Source: Ficedula albicollis
Lineage: Eukaryota; Chordata; Aves; Passeriformes; Muscicapidae
Direction: 5' to 3'
Assembly (NCBI RefSeq): GCF_000247815.1
Contig: NC_021678.1
Coordinates: 29,671,749-29,735,748, forward strand
DNA length: 64,000 bases
This document shows positions 26,981-39,673 of the stretch, piece after piece. Made by a program: the position numbers and the translations under genes. Every line of letters begins with the position of its first letter. Position 1 is the first letter of the stretch. The notes beneath the pieces were generated by a model that saw only the letters and a program-made list of their open reading frames with translations, was not told where the DNA came from and did not search any database.

Positions 26981-29464
26981 GTTTTTCTTGAAAGCAAGCT
27001 TGAATATATAACAGTTAAAAGTAGAATTCTGTATGATTCTATACAAATGGAAGCACAGCCACCGAAGAGTTGCCTCACAGAAAGTGGCTTTTTTCACCAA
27101 AAGCTGTCTGTACACTGTGAAACACAGTTCAGATGCTTGAACTTATGCTAATTGAAAGATCAACATTTTTCCTTCCTCAGTGAATACCCTGCTCTTTTCG
27201 TCTTCGAGATGGCTCTCCCATGTGCAAAAAATGAGCTGTAATTATGCCCAGCTCAAGGCAATCTCAGGATCTAAAATATCCTGCCAACCAGTGTGTTCTC
27301 AATCTGCCTTGTTAGTTCACAAAATTGTGCGTGTGCCTTTGCTACAGTCTCAAACCTGATAATGTCACATCATTGGGACAGGAAATGTTCTCTGATCTTA
27401 TCTGAAGTGACACTTGCAATTTCAAGTTCTAGCTTGATGAGATCACGTTGTCAGGGCTCCACATAAGTGTGATCTTTCCTGATTTGCAATTGTATCTGTT
27501 TTGAACGGTCTTTACACTGTTCAGGCAAAAGCATATGATAATGCATTTTGTCAGATGCAAGGATAATGAAAGACTGATTTTATGTTTCCCCTTTTAGAAA
27601 ATGCAATTCATGTGACTAAACTAAGTCAGTTTTCTTAACAGTGCCACCCCATCTGTCTAATTCTGTTTGCACCTGGAAACCCTATACCTGCAAAATGTGA
27701 GCGTGTCAAGGTAGTTCTCCCCCTTCATGAAACAGATGAGACTTATTACCTTTAAACCTCTGCTGCTTCCATGAAGCTCTGGGCTATAAAATGTTTTGCA
27801 CATGCTGGAGTTGTTAAAACATATATTATGCCTTAAGCAAAAATATTTAACATAGTAAAAGATTGTGAAGTTGAAGAATACTTAAATACCTATGTCGTGT
27901 TATTGGCAGTAAGAAAGTCTGTAATATTTAAGAGCAGGAGACTCTCAGGTCATATTTCAAACGTTTTTATTCATTATACTAATTTTCTTTAGATGTACAC
28001 TATATGGAAAGGAAAGAGCTGTTACAAATGCTGTATTTCCCCTTTTAGTGTATAGATTACTGGCTGAATCCTGTAACACCATGTAAAAATAGAAGAGGGA
28101 AGAAATATTGCATATATCTAACCTGTTAAGACTGCAGGAGTCTGTGAACAAAACTGTGGTGTTAAGGTAAAAGGCTTAGATCTTCAATTCCCATTTAAAA
28201 TGCATTATGGCAGGTCCTACATCAATGCAGATGACTAAGACAAAGAGCAAGTTGTGACCTCTCTTGTAACAGAACCATGGGAGGAGATTGATTTGTCTGG
28301 ATTGTGGCATGGGGATCATAGTAACAAGCAAGACAGACCACAGCTATTTGACTAAATTGCTGAAAAGCCAAAAAGGGAAATAATATTTATTTTTCCATTT
28401 AAAGTGATGAAAATAGAAGGCAATAAGAATCCAGGGTATTTGACTTTCTTGGATGGTAAGATAAGACTCAGCCTGAAAGGCTGGAGGAGTTGAAATAGAG
28501 GAGTTTCTTGGCAAGTAGTTCTGAAATCTGTACAAAACCTCTGGCAATTATTTTTTTCAACTGATTTTTTCCTACTAAATAGTTGTGTCCAAGCCAGAAG
28601 AAACACAGTTTCTAGAGTTATTCTGATATCTCAATAATTGTATCCCTCCTACTACAATATTAGATAAGTATACAGTTTTGTTGTATATCAGATAACGATA
28701 AATGACCCAGATATATCACTAAAAATTAAACCTAAAGTGTTGCATTGGACTGACTAATCCTGGACAAATGCTATTTCTTTAATAATGAACACAAGCCCCA
28801 ATGCATTGTATTGTAAGGGAAGTGACAGTTCTGCCAAAACCCTGCATAACTTGCAAGATGCAGGCTCATGTGAGATTACTGTGTGCTGTGCTGACTAAGA
28901 AAAGCAAAGGACAGAATTGGGTTATTGTGATGCTACCATATATGTGTTAGGCCATTCCTGAGATGAGAAATGCATATGTGCTGCTGCCTCTGTGCATCCC
29001 TTCCAGAGTGAAAACACTCTCCAAGTTGTGCTTGACTTTTGGGGTCAAAGTAGGCAGATGCCTCTCTCTACCCAATAGATATAATTTGAAAAGTTTTTAA
29101 ACTGAATATTTCCATGTCACATTTATCACAGAGCTGCTCAGATTAGTGCATTTGAAGGAGAAAGCTGTCTTGCATTATTTCTAAGGGAATGGATTTCTTC
29201 TAGCTGCACAATGTGGTTTTGTCTTTATTCCCATGATGATATTCAAACTTTATGACTGGATAGTCTAAAATGTTATTAGATGGCAACGATAGCTTGCAAT
29301 CTATTGCCTGGTCAGCTGGATTTTTATTGTTTAAAACAGCTTAACCTTTCCCTACCATTTTATGGAGTATATAGAGCTCATTGCAAACCATTTTATGCTT
29401 TGGCTGAAAGATGTATTTAGTAGATGGATTTCAAAAGTACTGTGGTTGAAAATCTGCATCCTAT

Positions 29465-30392
29465 TGCAGTAATCTGTTCTTGGCCTAATGCTAGTTATTC
29501 TTTAGCACTAATCTGGAAGAAAATATAAAACCTCTGCTAGTAAATATTGCAGGTGACATAAAAATTAGTGGAGTGGTAAATAATGACAGAAGAGATCATT
29601 TCTGTGTTCTGGATTTGCATAATTTCATAAGGCGAGCTCATCTGAACAATATGCATTTTAATGCAGACAAATACAAAGTCATATGCCTGGGAACAAAGAA
29701 TTCCAGTCACATGCACAGAATAGCAGAAAAGTACCCTTGAAATACAGTGATAGTGATGAAGATTTAGAGTTTGTGATAGGTAGTGTCTGAATGTGAGCTC
29801 CCTGTGCAATATAATGGCTGAGAGAAAAACATTAGCTTTGAATGGGTAAGCAGTGAATGTCAAGCAGGAGGGAGATGAGTTCATGGCATGACTGAGATAA
29901 TTGCTAGCATTCTCTGTCCAGATCTTGTTTGCCCACATGAAGAAAAAAAACTGAAGGGAAAAAAAAAAGAAAGATAAAAGTTCAGAGAGGAACAAAGGAA
30001 TGATTCTAAGCCTGTTGAAGAGAAATTCCAATAACCTGTGATCTAAGAAAATTAATCTATCCAATTTATCTAAAAGTGGGTTAATAGGTGAATTGATACC
30101 AGTCTTCAATATCTACATAAAATACCTGTTTCACAATTCTGAATATGTCTGAGCACATAACTAAAAGAATTAACAGTGTCTTGTGGATGGAAGCTGGAGC
30201 TAAACAAACACAGACTTTAAAAAACCACAATGTTTTAAAAGTCAGGGTAATTGATTACCAGAACAATTTATCTAGTATCAGAATGTATTTTCCCCCCTGA
30301 ATATCTTTTTGAAAAATGTACTATTGTTTAAACAGAAGTTAATTTAAAATAGATTATCGTAATGGTCCCTTTGGTTTTACAATCCATTAAAG
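29465..30392 (+). mobile_element. Ancient CR1-family LINE, reverse-transcriptase C-terminal part to 3' end
   Basis: This is a heavily diverged but collinear copy of the old amniote CR1 group that is common in turtles and crocodilians. 'gttcttggcctaatgctagt' corresponds to the SVLGP motif. 'ctggaagaaaatataaaa' corresponds to LEENIK. 'ggtgacataaaaattagtgg' corresponds to the FADDTKIGG catalytic region, here decayed to AGDIKISG. 'caatatgcattttaatgcag' (NNMHFN-) follows, then 'gtgagctccctgtgc', 'ataggtgaattgataccag', 'gggtaattgattaccagaac' and finally 'aatggtccctttggttttac', the usual 3' end. About 930 bp are preserved. The 190-codon minus-strand frame at 29,537-30,109 is antisense to it and meaningless. 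Confidence 0.85.
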
Positions 30393-33300
30393 AGACATTA
30401 CAAATCTCCAAATATGACCCAGAATGCAGATTTTTGTTTGAAGAAGAAAATGTTTACAAAACAAAAGACCTATAGGAATATGTGCTTCATTCAATTTTAA
30501 GTCTCCAAGTGAAGTGTTTAAAAGAACCAAGAAACCTCTAGTGAGAGCTGTAACACAAATATTACGTATCAGAATTTAAAAAGGAAAGCAGAGGAGCAGT
30601 GACATGCATGAGTTTCTGCTAACTGTCTAAGCTGTCCCAAAATGCTGAAGGAAACAAACTGGAAAGGCATGGCACTGAAAACTGTATTCAGTAATAACAT
30701 AATTATTGGCATATTGCTTATAATAAATCTTGTTTATCGTCCTTTTTAACCTGCCTCTGACTTTCTCTTTTCACTGAAATGTAGCCTAGATTGTGAAATA
30801 AAACCATAGCCATTAGATAAAAGAGTTTTGCTGAGACTTTTTTTAAATATTGGTATAACTGCTCTATATTTCTGTGGCCTGTCATGGGAAAGAAATGAAG
30901 AAAAATATTAGTGAGCCATTAGAAAATGTTTGACTCTCTTGTATTGCTCTGTATTGCCATGCGAAAGAGAGGCTGAAGACACACAAGGTAAAAGATATTA
31001 GTATGGTAATGACACCAGGAAGGGTCAAAGGATGAAGGAGTAATGAGAACAGACATGTCAGAAGGATGAATAGGTGTGGTCATTAATTTTAGTTGAAGAG
31101 CAAAATGTAGATTCTGGCAAGATTTAGAGGACAAGTCGAGGCTGAATGTGATGCAATAGCTGTAGGACAGACAAGAGCAGGAACGTTTGGATAAGGAAGA
31201 GAGAAGAGAAACACTCTCCCTGCATATAGCATTTATTCTTTTTTACAGGGTAACACCTCATTCTGCTTCAGGGCAAGCTCAGGGACAGGAAAGGAAAGAG
31301 AGCTGCCAAAAGGGAGAATGCTTTTGTCTGCCAGGTAGAGCTTTTCAAAAACTGCTCACCTCAGTTGATTCAGGGTAGCGTCAGCTTCAGAGCAAACGAT
31401 GCTAAATGCAATGACTGAACTACCTGTGAAAGAAAGTACTGAAGTACAGAACTCATGAAAGATAAATTTCCTGAGCTCAAGAACACAGGCATCAATAAGA
31501 GGGTGTTCATCATTTCATACCTGTCCTTTGCTTTAGAGCCACTATTAACACTGCTCTGTAATGAGAGTGTACATAAATCAGGGCAAGATCCCAGCAGGTG
31601 CCATCACAGCAGCCCTGGAATCCTGGGGAGTGCATGCATTGGGTTTATGGCATTCTTATGTGTGATACCCACTCAATCACTTGTCTGGCTAAATACCTAC
31701 AGGAATGGAGTAATGCTAGAAACACAGTGAATGAGAGAGGATATATATGTATCTTTTAATGGCAAGGTCATGAGCACTGATGTAATGGCAATAACTATCC
31801 AAACATCTTTGACATTCTGATCAAAGGCACCCAAAAGCAAAGAGTTCAGTTACTTAGTTTAAGCTCCCACATTTCAATTAACGTTCAAAGAAATCTTTCC
31901 TTCTAGGCTGAACTGAAATGAGTTATTGATGTAATTATACCACTCAGGAGAAAAAAACTTTAAATACTAGTTTTACCAACTGATGCTAGGAAACTTTTCA
32001 ATATCCCATTAAATGCTTTTTCTTGTTCTGTTTGCCAGGGCCTCAGTTCAGCAAAAACATTAAAGTGTTTGAGGTAAGTTAGTCTATTCAGTGAAACACA
32101 CAGTTTCATACTTACCCATATGTCCCATTGACATTAAGCACATACTTAAAGTTAAGCACACAATTAAAGGCTTTGCTGAACTGGAGACTAAGCTCTTTAT
32201 AAAAGAAGTTAGTTGCAAAGAGAAAATGAGTGCGGGTTCATTTCTACTCAGTTGAGCTTTACAGCAAGATCTGTGTTTAAAGAGAATAGTGTCAAGAAAG
32301 AAAAATTTAATCCTAATTCCTCTCTCAGGAGTCTCTAGACAGAGCCAGCTGCAAAGGAAGACTGATTGGAACATCAGGATTTTAGGACTAGCGCATCAAG
32401 GACCATCCATTCCTGTCACCCAGTTACTGTAGACAGCAATGTTGCACAACCCTTGTTGACTCTCCCTGGGGTACAGTGGCCACAAGGATACAGAGCTGAG
32501 GAGCCACTCACTGGCTACCTGGGCTCAGACAAAGTCCTTGGGGGCATTTTATAGAAGCTGTATTTCTAGAAAAAGTGTCTCAGTACTGTGAAATCAGGAA
32601 GGTGAAACTATGTAATATGCATCCCTGTAGATTGTGAAACCTTCAACTAGCTTTCATCTTGTATTGCTCTCTCACTTCTCAGGGTTCTTACTCAGATTTA
32701 GAAGTGCTACAGATCCATCACCACGCTATGACAGCAAAGTTCATAATTTAGAGCATTAAACTCTGGTTGCCATTCTTGAAAAGTGTTTGGAAGAGATGAT
32801 AATTTTCCTTTTTTGAACTGTCAGGCACTTTTCTCCTAAATTCCCTAAATCACGGATTGATATCTAAGAGCATGCCTGTGTTATCTTTAGACCTCACACC
32901 ATTCTCATAACCATTTATGATTACTGTTATTAATTTTTGTCACATATCACAGTTTCAGTTTCATATCACCTAGTCCTTTTTTATTTTTTTGCAATAAATG
33001 GCATTACTTACGTATGCTTATCTCATTCAATAAACAAAAGATTCCAAGAGAATCTTTATGCTACAGTTGGATTCAGATAAATAGTCTTTTCAGCACTGCT
33101 GTGAGTACAAGTGACATTTTTGAACCAAAACTTAATAGAGAGTGACTGGAATAGCTGACTCCTGATTTTTTGTGGAGATAAAATGAAACTTCAGTCTTCA
33201 GACAGTCCTATCATTGATTTTAGTCTTTTATCTCCCATGAAAACATCCCCCTCAAAAATCATTTAGCTGTGGATTTAGCAAAAACAGCAAGCAGATTTTG

Positions 33301-33540
33301 TCTGTTTTCAAGCTACCCCAGTAATACAGTTATCTGACTTTATTATGGCATACAGATGCTGGTTTGAGAACAAACCTACTTCTAAGCTCACTTAACCCAT
33401 TTCTTACCCTAACAGGAAGAAATATATTTAGAATGTATCCTTGGCAAGTCACACAGAAAGAACTCAGCGCTGGGAACAAAACATGACCAAAAAAATTGCA
33501 AATGGAATAATAATGAGGAATGAGGTGGCTGCCAGCCCGT
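30393..33540. other. Unique sequence before the composition shift
   Basis: No recognisable gene. It contains a fragment of an old palindromic element (32.12-32.18 kb) and a 35-nt splice-bounded segment (32,039-32,073). Open frames are 96 codons or fewer. Confidence 0.5.
32118..32184. mobile_element. Fragment of an ancient palindromic amniote repeat (MITE-like)
   Basis: 'tcccattgac' followed by 'acttaaagttaagcacaca' and 'ggctttgctgaactgg' matches, with some decay, one arm of an old inverted-repeat element. I know it from reptile and bird sequence as 'cccattgacttcaatggg' flanked by 'cttaaagttaagcacatgctt' and 'gctttgctggatcggggcc'. The match is from memory and I give no family name. The element generates a spurious 96-codon minus-strand frame and donor-like site here. 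Confidence 0.5.
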
Positions 33541-35763
33541 AGTTCAATATTCTGGATTCCCAGCAGCTTCCTGTGTGTTGTATCCTTGCTGCTGGCCACG
33601 TAGCACATGGTTCCCTTCCTCCTGCCACTCATCCTCCTCAACTACCTCACTTGAGCATATCTGGTATTGCTGCATGAAGGTTTTTGCTCCCCTGTTTTCC
33701 ACAGGCTGCCAGGACTCATCAACTCCTGGAACAGGTTCAGTGTGTCTGGTCTGTGGGGATCCCACACCTGATGCATGGGACCACCTACAAGTTTGTGCTT
33801 TGGCTGTGCAGCCCTTATCAGTGAGCCTTGTCCATGTATGATGGACAGAATGCCAAACATGAAATCCTTGAAGTGTGGAACATGCAGATTTCCCATGCAA
33901 TTATCTTGACCAGGTCATCTTCTCCACCAGGGACATACAGAGTACTTTCAGGAAAGCTTAAGGGCAGTGTTGAAAAAGAGAGTGTGGGAAGTCAGAGATC
34001 TGAGCAGCACAAGTGTGAGTGCTACAGCAGGATGATATGGACAATGCCAGGCAGCCTCTGCTTGCTGCTTGAGCTTGTAGCTCTGCTCCTGAATGGCCCC
34101 ACCTGCAGCAGTGGAGCTTCAACATGCAGAATTTGCAGGTGCTTAGTTGCAGGAATGGAAGGAGAATCTGGCCATGGAATGGATTTATGGATGCTTGGCA
34201 TGATGATGGGAACAGGATAAAACTTCTCTCTTGTTCAAGATGAACACAGAAGAGAAGGAGGGAGAAAACCAAATGTGCTCATGAATGCATAGTGAAGCCT
34301 GAAGTGTACTGGATGAAGAAGGGAATCTATTTGCTTTGTTCAGCTGTGTGTGGTTATGTTTGTCTAGTAATTGGGTAATTGAGATGCCTCTCCTTAAGAA
34401 CAAGTTAAATGAAAGGCAGCAGCTACAGAAAGAATGTGTGCAGACTTGAAGAGGAGGATGTGGAGGGTACAGATTGGGTTTGCCAGTGCTCTGCTGCACT
34501 TTATTTAAATGTCTGATCCCACTGTGGAAGCTCTTACTGCCATTGAAAATGCAGTAGGGACTGGATTTAATTTCCTGGTTACTGAAGAGGAGAAAATCAC
34601 GACTCTATTGGAAACAATGGTAATAGGGTGATAGCTCAGGATACTGCTTTTCTATAGTAAGGTCTTGATCCAAGCTGCTAAGTGCTGTGGCAATTTATAC
34701 AGCAGGATCCATATGGAAACAGATTGGAAGAGGTCAAGTATTCCATGGTGACCATTGCTATCCCCACAAATTAGGGGGTGCCTTTGAGTATCACTCAGTG
34801 TGTCCTGGTGTGTGCAACTCACTGTTTTCCCAGAGCTGCACTAGTACCAGCTGATAGACTTGGCATGCTTGGCTGTTAGTTAAAGGTAAAATATTGAAGA
34901 AGCCAGCTTTTGCTTTCATTTTGATAGAAGTTTGTCTGTACACCCTGTGCTAATTGTAACACTGCTCTGTTGCTGTCTCCAGGCACGCATCTCTTGCAAA
35001 CCTCTGCTTGCTGCAGCTCTCTTCACATTTCCCAGCAGCTGGTGCTGGGAACAAAGAGGCTCATTGAGCACTGCTTGGTGCTCAGCACAGCTCTGGGAGC
35101 TGGAGCTGAGAACCACAAGATGATTCAGTGTTTGTTGATCCCCCACACGCAAGTGCCTGATGCTCTGTCCTGAGCATGAACCCCAGCTCTCAGAGCTGCA
35201 GCCCCCATACAGCACCAGGACAGCTGCTGGCTGCAGCTTTGAACTGCTGCAGCACTGTGGGCTCAGGATATTGCTTTAAACAACCTGTGGATGATCCTCA
35301 TGTGTCCATGACATATATCCATGTTCCTTGTCTGTCCCCTGTCCCTGCAGAGCGAGGACAGGGACAGTGAGAGCTCAGCGCACAGCTCCTCCTCACTTTG
35401 CTGAGCACTGGCTGCTTCTGGCTTCCTCGTGCCAATTTGTTTCATTTTGGGTTTTTTCCCCCTCCTCTAGCCTCCTACAGAAGATTTTACTGAAGGGCTC
35501 TTAATCCTGGGGGCAGGGCATCCTGCTCAGTGTTTTGCTGCAGCCTGTGCTTGCCTGGTGCAGAAAAGCCTGCGTGCAGCCCGAGCTGTGTACGGTACAT
35601 GACAGGTCTCAGAGCTGAGATCATCCTGGAGATGCCAAAGTAACAGGCAGGCAGTGAGGATCTCTGACAGCCAGTACATAACACCAAAAGTTGTAGTGGG
35701 AGACTGTACCTAAAAGAAAATCATATGTAAAATTTAATATGAGATGCTGTTTGTTTTTGGTTG

Positions 35764-35782
35764 TTTTTTTTTTTTTTTTTTT
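35764..35782. repeat. Poly-T tract
   Basis: An uninterrupted T run of about 19 bases. It could be the antisense A-tail of a retrocopy, but I see no recognisable body next to it. Confidence 0.9.
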
Positions 35783-36611
35783 AAAGATAGATATGCAGTT
35801 TCCATGGACACCCATTTTTTATCTTAATGTATGTTTCCTTTTATTAAATATGCATAACCAGGCTTGCTCAGGATGTGAAGCCTGGTGTTTGATTTTCTTT
35901 ACATTTTCTCTAGGGAATTACTAATAGGCAAGCAGATTTCTGGAGACATTTAGGTCAGTATTACCTTCCTGCTATCAGATGTTTCAAGGAAGCCAGCCAG
36001 ATGCAGGAAAAGGACAAAGAATACAGAGAAGGGAAACTGCTCTATGCAGTGTGAACATCTCATCTTCCCCTAACACAGCCCATTTTTCCACTGGAACCGT
36101 CTTTTCTTTCAACAGGCTTTCCCACCATTTCCTCCTCTCCTTGTTTTGCCTTTCTCTTAGCCTTGGTAGCAGCAAAGTGATTGCTGATAAAATCTGAGTG
36201 GCATGGAAGGTGTTTGCTGTGTGAGTTCAGGACTTGAGGCTCAGTCATGGGGAGCAGGTGTGTTAAGCAGAAATGCCCCAGTGTTTAAGAGGGGAGGAAC
36301 TGGGAGCTTGTTTAGGTTATTTTGGATATATATTGCTTCAGAAGAAGAACCTTACAACAGAAATCTGCTTTTTTGGATGGCCTGGAGGTGTGGTAATGTC
36401 TTACTGGGGTGTCACATTTTAGGAAGCCTAAGAAGTGAGTTACACTGAACTTGAACAAAGAGCAAAAGTAGTTGTATAGGGGAGTGGGGTGGAGCCTATT
36501 TTTGAGTTTTCTTAAATTTTAGGGCAGAACTCTCTTTTGGCTTGCTGGTGGAATAAGAATGCGAAGGAATTATAGATGACACTTAACTGAAGTTTTCCTT
36601 CTGTTTCCCAG

Positions 36612-36637
36612 CTGGGACACAACCTCAGAGTTCATGG
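36612..36637 (+). other. Microexon candidate (26 nt)
   Basis: A strong acceptor ('ccttctgtttcccag') and a consensus donor (ATGG|gtaagt) bound 26 nt. All three frames are open, so coding potential cannot be judged. In one frame it reads WDTTSEFM and ends in phase 1, which is compatible with the next candidate at 39,265. Confidence 0.12.
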
Positions 36638-36791
36638 GTAAGTTACTTTTTTCTTAAGAAGCAAAGGGGAAAAAAACTCAGCAGATAACTTCTTTAAATT
36701 AGTTTCTTCTTTGAATTGCAGTAACAAGAACTGTTTCCAAATGAAGAAATTGTATTAAAAACTTCTGGTGCCACGTTGTTCTGTGTCCAGG

Positions 36792-36823
36792 TCTCTCTAT
36801 CTGGTCATCTCTCTATCTGGTCA
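36792..36823. repeat. Exact 16-bp tandem duplication
   Basis: The 16-mer TCTCTCTATCTGGTCA occurs twice in direct succession without a mismatch. It is a small slippage duplication. Confidence 0.95.
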
Positions 36824-37599
36824 TCATACCACTTTTTACATCATTGTGGCCTTCTGGAATCAGGGAACACACATTCCTCTGTCAGGTTTAATGATGAGAA
36901 CTTTGCCACTGTCTCACTGAGGTGCCATTTAGAAGAGAGAGAAAAATCTAGAATTATTCTATCAACATCACTTTTTCCATTGAAAAGGAAGAGTATAGGG
37001 CAGGCTCCCCACAAATGTCATCACTTATATCTGTTTATAGTGCAGTCTTCCACTGAAAGCTCTCATGGTGTTTTTATCCATTAGCCCTTTCTTTATCAGG
37101 GCCATTTTATATTATCTTGGACACTGTATTGAGCAGCAAACTCTGAAAGCTAAGAGGCAGAGCAAAGGACAGGTGGCACAGAGGCTGCTGCAGGAGGTGA
37201 CTCATTTGGCATTTCATTCTGATTAGATTACTTCACTTAATTTGGGCATTGAAATCTGATGTTTTCTGTCACTTCTCATGGCAGGCAGGAGGAGAGGTGG
37301 AGGGGGAGAAATTTTGTACAAAGCTCTGAAGTGCAGCAGGGCATGAAAGATTTGTTGCCATTCTTTTCTATTGTTATACATTGGAAAATATCAATTAATT
37401 GCTGTCTAGCACAGACATAGAGTTTCTTGGCTGTGAGTAGGAGGCAGGTTACACTGAGTTTGGTGCATGTTCTTTGTGGCAGCAGAGATCAGGCCTGAAA
37501 ACTCATCTAGAGATTGTACAGCTGTCTTCATGAGAGCCATGGGCAGTGACTGACTTATACAAGACCCTGGTGAACCTCAGTTCTTTCTCTCTCATGCAG

Positions 37600-37825
37600 C
37601 AAGCACAGGAGCCTGGTGAAACTCTGGTCTGACCTGGTGTGCAGCCACATGCCCTGGAGTCCTAAAGTTATTAATCAGTTTCTTCACAGCCTGAATGTGA
37701 GTCAGGCAATTCTTCAACGAGGCAGAAATGGATTCTGTGCGGTGAAACCTTGGATTCCTTATCCCAGTGCTACTGATGAGAGTGTGGAAAGAACTTGGAT
37801 GTTTAATGCCTTTATCTGTGTCTAG
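37600..37825 (+). other. Splice-preceded open frame of 74 codons, unidentified
   Basis: A pyrimidine-rich acceptor ('ttctttctctctcatgcag') precedes a frame open from KHRSLVKLWSDLVCSHMPW to a TAG at 37,823-37,825. It is tryptophan-rich (four Trp). I recognise no family. It could be a terminal exon, a decayed coding relic or chance. Confidence 0.15.
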
Positions 37826-39264
37826 GTAAACACAGACACCTGTTGCTCACCTGCCTCAGGGAACTCACTTCATGCATCCTCCCCTTTCCTTCACTCTCCC
37901 GCTGACTTGTAAGAGGCAGGGAATCACAATCAGCAATTAACACTGTTGCATTAAAGTGCCTTTAGAAGGGATTCTTGAGCTGAATCCTCTCCAGTGATAA
38001 TGATTTCCAGCAGGGCTGGTGGTACCCTGCTGCTGAAGGATGAAGCACTGCCTCCATCAGTGCAGCTCACTGAAGAACCTGCAGTTTGCACTGCTGTGGA
38101 CACATTTTGGGGTTATTTTTCACACCAATCTCCTGTGGCATGGCAGGCTGGGAGCAAGCTGCATTGCTGAGGGCTTACAGACATGGTAACACGTGTTCCC
38201 ATGGCAGGCAGGGGTCTGCAGCAAGGCCCCTGCTCCAAGGAGGGCTCTGTGCCCTACAGCTGCCAGTGCTGTGTGTGATCAGTCAGCCCTAGTGCTGAGC
38301 TCTGCAGATTAATGTGCTCCTCTTCTCCCTTGACACCCCTTTCTCCATGAGGCAGTCTATCTCCTGTATCAGTAATGACCAGCTGCAGAGCCTCAGGGTT
38401 TTCTCTAGCTGCTTTTAACTGATCTAGAACTTCTCATTTTTTCCATGCTCTGCCCTTTTCTTGATTGGTAAATCCCCCTATGTCTTTAATCAAGCTGTGT
38501 TGAGCCTAGCAGCTCTGGCAAGTTTTCTTTTGTTTTAATAAAAGGTGAGTTTATTCCCCAGGCGGGTTCTGCCGGCTCAATTTCAACTATTGCACATTGG
38601 TCTTAAAAAATAAAAGGGGCCTCCCATCCCAAAACCACAGGCAATACAATATCCCAGGTGAACTCCTGCAACCTGCCTGCTCCCCTTCAGAGGAAAAAGG
38701 GACTTTTCCCTCCCATTTCACTGAGCTCAGTGTTTTGCTGAGTGCATTCTTCATTCACAGCTCCAGGCTAATGGACTCAAAGGGTTTAGTCGTGTGGCTG
38801 CTGTTCAGCCCAGCCTTAGATCTCAGATGACCACTCAGGCTCTCCAGAAATGTCCTTACTTAATATCACTTAAACCTGCAGAGCCAAAGTTAGGCGTTCT
38901 TGAGATCTCCCTGCCTCTCTCAGTTCTCAGCCTCTCCCTTTTTTAGGCATTTAATAAAACCTGGGGGAAATGTTTCAAGTAAACAGACTTTGTAAAAATT
39001 CACTGAAAAGGGAGACCAAAATTTTAATATGAGTTTGGTCAGCACAGGTGAGTGAATTTTGTTGGCAGATGTTTTTTCTTAGTAGTATTTCAACCTCTTC
39101 TTGAGCTGTTACCTTTGCAACATCTGGTTATGGAACTGAGAACAGGTGGGAGGAATCCCAGATAACTCACAGAGACTGAGAAGCTGTAACCCTGCAGTTT
39201 GTCCTGGCATTCCCTCTAGAATATGATGTTCCTTCTGACAAGCTTGTTTTAAAACCTTTTTCAG

Positions 39265-39324
39265 ATTTTACATGGTTTGGGTTTTTTAAGCTTCCAACTA
39301 ACAGTAAGATGAGAAAAATCAAAG
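39265..39324 (+). other. Exon candidate (60 nt)
   Basis: Acceptor 'aaaacctttttcag' and donor CAAAG|gtaagg bound a 60-nt segment. The only open frame enters in phase 1 and leaves in phase 1: FTWFGFFKLPTNSKMRKIK. The trailing G joins the AT that opens the next candidate to give an Asp codon, so the two are phase-compatible. Unrecognised, and the phase agreement has a one-in-three chance of being accidental. Confidence 0.18.
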
Positions 39325-39673
39325 GTAAGGCTAATTATTGGGAATAGTTCCAAAATTTAGACACTGGAAGTGTGAAAACTGCTATTAAAAGCATCTCTGT
39401 AATTAATCCAGCCCTGAATAAATTGAAGTAGCTAGCCAAGTGCAATGTAGGGCTGTTTCAGGCAGAAGAAATCAAAATTGAAATATTGAACCAAACAATG
39501 TGAGAAATCATCAAAATTTATAAAATGCAGTAGTTTATTTAGTTCCAGGGTTTCTGCACAAAGTGGACCTCAGTAAAAATTAATTTAGTGGGTCTGCATG
39601 AAACTGTTGGGTCAAAGGTAACAAAGCCATCTACAGCTCTTCTGGGAGTCCAGGCTCAATTTTTTTTCCTCAG

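Larger units (their letters stand above)
23782..29464. other. Unique sequence, no gene recognised
   Basis: No family recognised. The longest frame is 160 codons on the minus strand (24,744-25,226). Its lysine-rich start is the antisense of a poly-T tract, and the rest resembles nothing I know. A cysteine-rich exon candidate at 25.83 kb is listed separately. Confidence 0.5.

Noticed and set aside
29537..30109. 190-codon minus-strand frame
   Set aside because: It lies antisense to the ancient CR1 copy, whose plus-strand motifs explain the sequence.
32084..32374. 96-codon minus-strand frame with a consensus donor
   Set aside because: Its donor end coincides with the ancient palindromic repeat fragment, which explains the sequence better than an exon.
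33828..34220. Myb/SANT-like (ZSCAN29-type) domain in a 130-codon frame
   Set aside because: TYRVLSGKLK and a following EQ...PG...LEL.AL pattern looked similar at first, but the spacing between the conserved positions does not fit the domain and the tryptophan pattern is missing.
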